Source: Phocaeicola coprophilus DSM 18228 = JCM 13818 (GTDB taxonomy: Bacteria; Bacteroidota; Bacteroidia; Bacteroidales; Bacteroidaceae). From it: DNA of 35,376 nt. The stretch spans positions 73,117 through 108,492 of the forward strand of contig NZ_EQ973632.1 in the NCBI RefSeq assembly GCF_000157915.1, written 5' to 3'. The notes beneath the pieces were generated by a model. It was given only the letters and a program-made list of their open reading frames with translations. It was not told where the DNA came from and did no database searches. This document shows positions 31,827 through 35,376 of this stretch, in pieces. Position 1 is the first letter of the stretch, and each line of letters begins with the position of its first letter. The translations under genes were made by a program, and so were the position numbers.

Positions 31827-32780
31827 ATGAATTTGAAACATTTTGTGGCCATGTTTTTGGCTTTGTCAACATTGTCTGTTGGAGCTCAGGAAAGGGTGGT
31901 TCCCATTAAATATGGTGATATGGAACAATGGGTCACTCGAAGAATAGAAGAGTCTGGTATTATCGGTGGTAAAACGAAACTGCTATATGAGCTCGGTCCG
32001 ACAAAAGAAATCAATGGAAATATTGCATATGTGAATCAGGGCGGATCTCCCTGGGGAAATTCAAACGTCATGGCCAAGGTAGTCGGAATCGTCAAGACGA
32101 ATACAAGCGTGTATCCGGAGAAACGTGGAAATGGTCAGTGTGCCCGGCTGGAGACACATATCGAAAGTGTTAAGGTTCTGGGTATGGTGAATATAACTGT
32201 TCTGGCTTCAGGTTCCATGTTCCTGGGAGATATGAAGGAGCCTATAACCGGTACAAAAGACGGAGAGAAGAACTTGAACTCCGGTGTTGCTTTTACGGAA
32301 CGTCCGAAAGCCGTACGCTATGACTATAAGGTGAAGATGTCCGGCGAGCCGAACCGCATCCGTCAGACGGGCTTCAGTCGTAAAGAAACTGTCCCCGGAC
32401 AAGATTGTGCAATTATGACTTGCCTGCTTCAGAAACGTACGGAGGATGCCAATGGTAATATCATTGCAAAGCGTGTCGGTACGGCTGCCGTTGCTTATAA
32501 GCGTACATCTGACTGGAACAATGGTGCCACTTATGAAATTATGTATGGAGATATCACGAAAAGTGATAAATATAATCCTGAACTGATGAAACTGGGAGTA
32601 GGGGGCTATTATGCCCGGAACAGTAAAGGAGAGAGTAAACTGATTCAGGAAGTCGGCTGGGCTTCTCCGGATGAGCAGCCTACACATTTGATCTTGCAGT
32701 TTACTTCAAGTATCGGCGGAGCTTTTGTCGGTTCTCCGGGAAACACACTGTGGATTGACAATGTTTGTTTAGTATATTGA
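31827..32780 (+). CDS. Secreted PCMD-domain protein
   Basis: The 317-residue protein has a signal peptide (MNLKHFVAMFLALSTLSVGAQ). The mature part is a jelly-roll-like PCMD (putative carbohydrate metabolism) domain: WGNSNVMAKVVGIVKTNTSV, a central KAVRYDYKVKMSG, and the closing strand SSIGGAFVGSPGNTLWIDNVCLVY, the usual family ending. PCMD proteins are common in Bacteroides, often near glycan-use genes, and may bind sugars, but no enzyme activity is known. The gene stands alone, without SusC/SusD partners, between two terminators. Confidence 0.85.
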   Translation: MNLKHFVAMFLALSTLSVGAQERVVPIKYGDMEQWVTRRIEESGIIGGKTKLLYELGPTKEINGNIAYVNQGGSPWGNSNVMAKVVGIVKTNTSVYPEKRGNGQCARLETHIESVKVLGMVNITVLASGSMFLGDMKEPITGTKDGEKNLNSGVAFTERPKAVRYDYKVKMSGEPNRIRQTGFSRKETVPGQDCAIMTCLLQKRTEDANGNIIAKRVGTAAVAYKRTSDWNNGATYEIMYGDITKSDKYNPELMKLGVGGYYARNSKGESKLIQEVGWASPDEQPTHLILQFTSSIGGAFVGSPGNTLWIDNVCLVY

Positions 32781-32798
32781 TCAGGCCTTTGGCTTGAG

Positions 32799-32874
32799 AA
32801 GAGGCAAGGATTGAATAGAGATCACCGATAATATTTATTAAAATCGGTATGACTCTGTTCGTTCCTTGCCTTTT
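32799..32874 (+). terminator. Intrinsic terminator after the PCMD gene
   Basis: An outer 12-bp stem (32799-32810 with 32863-32874, one G-U) encloses an inner ACCGAT/ATCGGT stem, followed by a short T run. It forms a long two-part hairpin. Confidence 0.75.
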
Positions 32875-32900
32875 GTGTGTTGTGTTAAAGAATTAATTTG

Positions 32901-32908
32901 TATTTTTG
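32901..32908 (+). promoter_or_regulatory. Bacteroides-type -7 element for the ruvX-def-TPR operon
   Basis: TATTTTTG matches TAnnTTTG with TTG 18 nt upstream (32880-32882). It lies only 9 nt before the ruvX ATG at 32918, so the mRNA would have almost no leader. Confidence 0.55.
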
Positions 32909-32917
32909 CTGCCAAGT

Positions 32918-33346
32918 ATGAGTAGAATAATAGCAATAGATTACGGAAGAAAGCGCACAGGCATCGCTGTAACGGACCCCATGCAGATTATTGCAAATGG
33001 GTTGACAACTGTGCCCACTCATCAGTTGATGGATTTTCTTTTGAAGTACGTGACTCAGGAATCTGTGGAGCGGATCATCGTCGGGCATCCGAAGCAGATG
33101 AACAATGAAGATTCGGAAAATATGAAAAATATCATTCCCTTTATCAATCAGCTGAAGAAGAAGCTGCCCAAGATTCCGGTAGAACTGGTTGATGAACGCT
33201 TTACTTCTGTGCTGGCTCATCAGGCAATGCTGGCAGGAGGTCTGAAGAAAAAGGACCGTCAGAACAAGGCTCTGGTAGACGAGATCAGTGCTACGATTAT
33301 TTTACAATCCTATCTGGAAGGGAAAAGAAATATGTGTAATTATTAA
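32918..33346 (+). CDS. ruvX: Putative Holliday junction resolvase RuvX/YqgF
   Basis: The ATG at 32918 (MSRIIAIDYGRKRTGIA) is preferred over a TTG four codons earlier that overlaps the -7 box. This gives 142 residues, the usual size. RNase H-fold residues are visible: D8 in AIDYGRKR, E95-type acidic site in LVDERFTS, and the C-terminal DEISATIILQSYL. RuvX family members resolve recombination junctions or act as rRNA-processing nucleases. It is the first gene of an operon with def and a TPR protein. Confidence 0.95.
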   Translation: MSRIIAIDYGRKRTGIAVTDPMQIIANGLTTVPTHQLMDFLLKYVTQESVERIIVGHPKQMNNEDSENMKNIIPFINQLKKKLPKIPVELVDERFTSVLAHQAMLAGGLKKKDRQNKALVDEISATIILQSYLEGKRNMCNY

Positions 33347-33366
33347 AATAAAACAACAAACTGATT

Positions 33367-33921
33367 ATGATTTTACCTATTTATGTATATGGTCAGCCTG
33401 TATTGCGTCAGGAGGCTGAAGACATTACTCCGGATTATCCGAACCTGAAAGAACTGATTCAAAATATGTTTGAAACTATGGACCGGGCTGACGGTGTCGG
33501 ACTGGCTGCTCCTCAGGTGGGACTTCCCATTCGTGTCGTTGTGGTGAACCTGGACGTTCTTTCGGATGATATGCCGGAATTCAAGGACTTTAAAAGAGTT
33601 TATATCAATCCTCATATCCTGGAAACAGGTGATGAAATGGTTTCCATGGAAGAAGGCTGTCTGAGTCTGCCGGGCATTCATGAAAGTGTAAAACGTCCGG
33701 ACCGTATTCATGTTACTTATCTGGATGAAAACATGACCGCTCATGATGAATGGGTTGAAGGGTATCTGGCTCGTGTAATGCAGCATGAGTTTGATCATTT
33801 GGATGGAACAATGTTTATTGATCATCTTTCAAGTCTGAGAAAACAGATGATCCGAGGCAAGCTGAATAACATGGTAAATGGCAAAGCCCGCTGCGGTTAT
33901 AAGGTGAAAACAGTCAAATGA
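33367..33921 (+). CDS. def: Peptide deformylase
   Basis: This 184-residue metalloenzyme removes the N-terminal formyl group from nascent proteins. All three signature motifs are intact: GVGLAAPQVG (near 40), EEGCLSLPG with the metal-binding Cys (near 97) and QHEFDHLDG with the HExxH-type pair (near 140). Its TGA overlaps the ATG of the TPR gene (ATGA), implying coupled translation. Confidence 0.97.
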   Translation: MILPIYVYGQPVLRQEAEDITPDYPNLKELIQNMFETMDRADGVGLAAPQVGLPIRVVVVNLDVLSDDMPEFKDFKRVYINPHILETGDEMVSMEEGCLSLPGIHESVKRPDRIHVTYLDENMTAHDEWVEGYLARVMQHEFDHLDGTMFIDHLSSLRKQMIRGKLNNMVNGKARCGYKVKTVK

Positions 33922-35376
33922 TCAAGAAACTTCTATACCTATTATATATAGGTGTACTTGTCCCGGTTACGGCATTTGCCCAGATTAATACGGATCGGGT
34001 GATGACTATCGGAAAGAACGCTCTTTATTTTGAAGATTACGTTCTTTCGATCCAGTATTTTAATCAGGTAATCAATGCGAAACCATATCTGGCTGATCCT
34101 TATTTCTATCGGGGACTGGCGAAAATGAATCTGGATGACTATCCGGGTGCCGAACGTGACTGCTCTGAAGCACTTGAACGGAATCCGTTCGTCGTAAATG
34201 CTTATCAGGTGAGAGGTATCTCCCGGATTCGCCAGAAGAATTATAAAGGTGCTATTGAAGACTATCAAAGGGCCTTGAAACTGGATCCTGAGAACATAAG
34301 CCTGTGGCATAATCTGGTTTTGTGCCGTATGCAGGAGAAAGATTATACGACAGCTCAGGCAGAACTGGATACGATTATCCGTATCTCTCCGCGTTATACG
34401 GATGCTTATCTGATGCGCGTGGAGAATTCGCTGAAGCTGAAAGATACGCTGCAAGCCATGAACGATGCGGACCGGGCCATAGAAATGGACCGTTACAATC
34501 CCGATACATGGTCTTCAAGAGGTATGTTGTTTATGATGCGCTCCAAATATAAGGATGCGGAGTCGGATCTGACGGAAGCCATCCGGCTTTCTTTGCGAAA
34601 TGCCGGAGCCTATATTAATCGTGCCCTGGCCCGTTACTATCAGAATAACCTGAGAGGAGCAATGTCCGATTATGATCTGGCTTTGGATATCGACCGGAAT
34701 AATTTCATCGGCCATTACAACCGTGGTTTGCTGCGTGCACAGGTCGGGGATGACAACCGGGCTATTGAGGATTTCGATTTTGTCCTGAGTGTTGAACCGG
34801 ATAATATGATGGCGGTATTTAACCGGGGCTTGTTGCGTGATAAGACAGGTGACTTCCGGGGAGCAATCAGTGACTATTCAACCGTGCTGGCTGAGTATCC
34901 TGATTTCCTGGCCGGTTATCAGTACCGTTCGCAGGCCCGGCGCAAGACTGGAGATCTGAAAGGTGCAGAGGAAGACGAATTTAAGGTGTTGAAAGCCCAG
35001 CTGGATATTCAGAATGGGAAAAAGCCTTCGACTGCTTCCAATGAAAAGACCCGCAAGAAGTCCGATAAGAACATGAACAATTATCGGAAAATCATGGTTG
35101 CCGATAATGACTCCAATGAGGATAAATACAAGACCGATTATCGCGGACGCGTACAGGATAAGGATGTGAATATTCTGCCTCAGCCGATGTTTGCATTGTC
35201 CTATTACGAACGGATTGATGATGTCAGGCGCCAGGTTAATTTCTTTAAGGCGGTTGACGATCTGAACAACCGTCAGGTATTGCCGCATCGTCTGCTGATC
35301 ACGAACAATGAAACGTCTCTGACGGAAGAACAGGTGAAACAGCACTTTGCGTCCATCGATACCCGGACGGCGGAAA
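33918..35376 (+). CDS. Secreted TPR protein (3' end outside window)
   Basis: The frame is open from the ATG at 33918 to the window end (486 codons) and continues beyond it. A signal peptide (MIKKLLYLLYIGVLVPVTAFAQ) precedes about nine tetratricopeptide repeats, seen as recurring patterns such as PYFYRGLAKMNLDDYPGAE, AYQVRGISRIRQKNYKGAIE and GHYNRGLLRAQVGDDNRAIE. From about residue 350 a Lys/Ser/Asn-rich stretch and a less regular helical domain follow. Such proteins scaffold complexes in the periplasm or at the outer membrane. It follows def with a 4-nt overlap. The partner is unknown. Confidence 0.9.
   Translation, partial: MIKKLLYLLYIGVLVPVTAFAQINTDRVMTIGKNALYFEDYVLSIQYFNQVINAKPYLADPYFYRGLAKMNLDDYPGAERDCSEALERNPFVVNAYQVRGISRIRQKNYKGAIEDYQRALKLDPENISLWHNLVLCRMQEKDYTTAQAELDTIIRISPRYTDAYLMRVENSLKLKDTLQAMNDADRAIEMDRYNPDTWSSRGMLFMMRSKYKDAESDLTEAIRLSLRNAGAYINRALARYYQNNLRGAMSDYDLALDIDRNNFIGHYNRGLLRAQVGDDNRAIEDFDFVLSVEPDNMMAVFNRGLLRDKTGDFRGAISDYSTVLAEYPDFLAGYQYRSQARRKTGDLKGAEEDEFKVLKAQLDIQNGKKPSTASNEKTRKKSDKNMNNYRKIMVADNDSNEDKYKTDYRGRVQDKDVNILPQPMFALSYYERIDDVRRQVNFFKAVDDLNNRQVLPHRLLITNNETSLTEEQVKQHFASIDTRTAE

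Noticed and set aside
31827-32780. Polysaccharide utilisation locus around the PCMD protein
   Set aside because: There is no SusC/SusD pair, glycoside hydrolase or hybrid sensor nearby; the gene is isolated between terminators.
1-35376. CRISPR array, tRNA, rRNA or insertion sequence
   Set aside because: Reading both strands I found no regularly spaced identical repeats, cloverleaf, rRNA-like region, transposase or terminal inverted repeats; the two short arrays lack spacers.

Overview
The window looks like chromosomal DNA of a Bacteroidales bacterium (Bacteroides, Phocaeicola, Prevotella or a close relative). Three things suggest this. Bacteroidetes-specific families are present (DUF4922, DUF4837, DUF5686, PCMD, Bacteroidetes-type LptE). 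Many promoters carry the Bacteroides -7 element TAnnTTTG. Strong Shine-Dalgarno sites are scarce. I see no rRNA, tRNA, IS element, prophage or CRISPR array, so it reads as core genome.

Layout. 1-194: tail of an unrecognised gene, then an 18-bp bidirectional terminator. 335-5334 (minus): a compact three-gene operon of a glycosyltransferase/GalT-like fusion (DUF4922), a SpoIID-domain protein with no signal peptide, and an AmpG-like permease, probably for import and reuse of cell-wall fragments. 5722-14488 (plus): a nine-gene run with tiny gaps or overlaps: rlmN, a DUF4837 lipoprotein, pdxA, a sugar-phosphate nucleotidyltransferase-like protein, an ATP-grasp protein, a CDP-alcohol phosphatidyltransferase, an LPG-synthase-TM flippase-like protein, a HAD hydrolase and a FucP-like transporter. 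It ends at a strong terminator. Next come a PfkB sugar kinase (minus) and, divergently, myo-inositol-1-phosphate synthase (plus). Read together, 8969-17233 looks like an inositol-lipid locus: MIPS makes inositol phosphate, the nucleotidyltransferase may activate it as CDP-inositol, the phosphatidyltransferase joins it to lipid, the flippase-like protein may move the product, and the PfkB kinase may salvage free inositol.

17562-20201: a large outer-membrane protein (CarboxypepD_reg-like plus DUF5686). 20276-23291: an operon of a sigma-54 activator, LptE, a TPR-like protein and SecG (envelope biogenesis). 23292-23721 is a gene-free stretch with a GU-rich hairpin and degenerate ~22-nt repeats. 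23722-24858 (minus): a RidA/chorismatase-like protein. 25102-25662: an HdeD-like membrane protein, convergent with an AraC regulator (minus). 26744-31001 (minus): a four-gene unit of YtxH protein, holin-like protein, a small hypothetical and a tricorn-like S41 protease. 31219 onward (plus): a SPOR lipoprotein, a PCMD-domain protein, and then ruvX, def and a TPR protein cut by the window edge.

The two areas most worth following are the inositol-lipid locus with its uncharacterised ATP-grasp enzyme, and the DUF4922-SpoIID-AmpG operon, which may be an alternative cytoplasmic muropeptide-recycling route. All functional links are inferred from sequence motifs and gene order; no database search was run.
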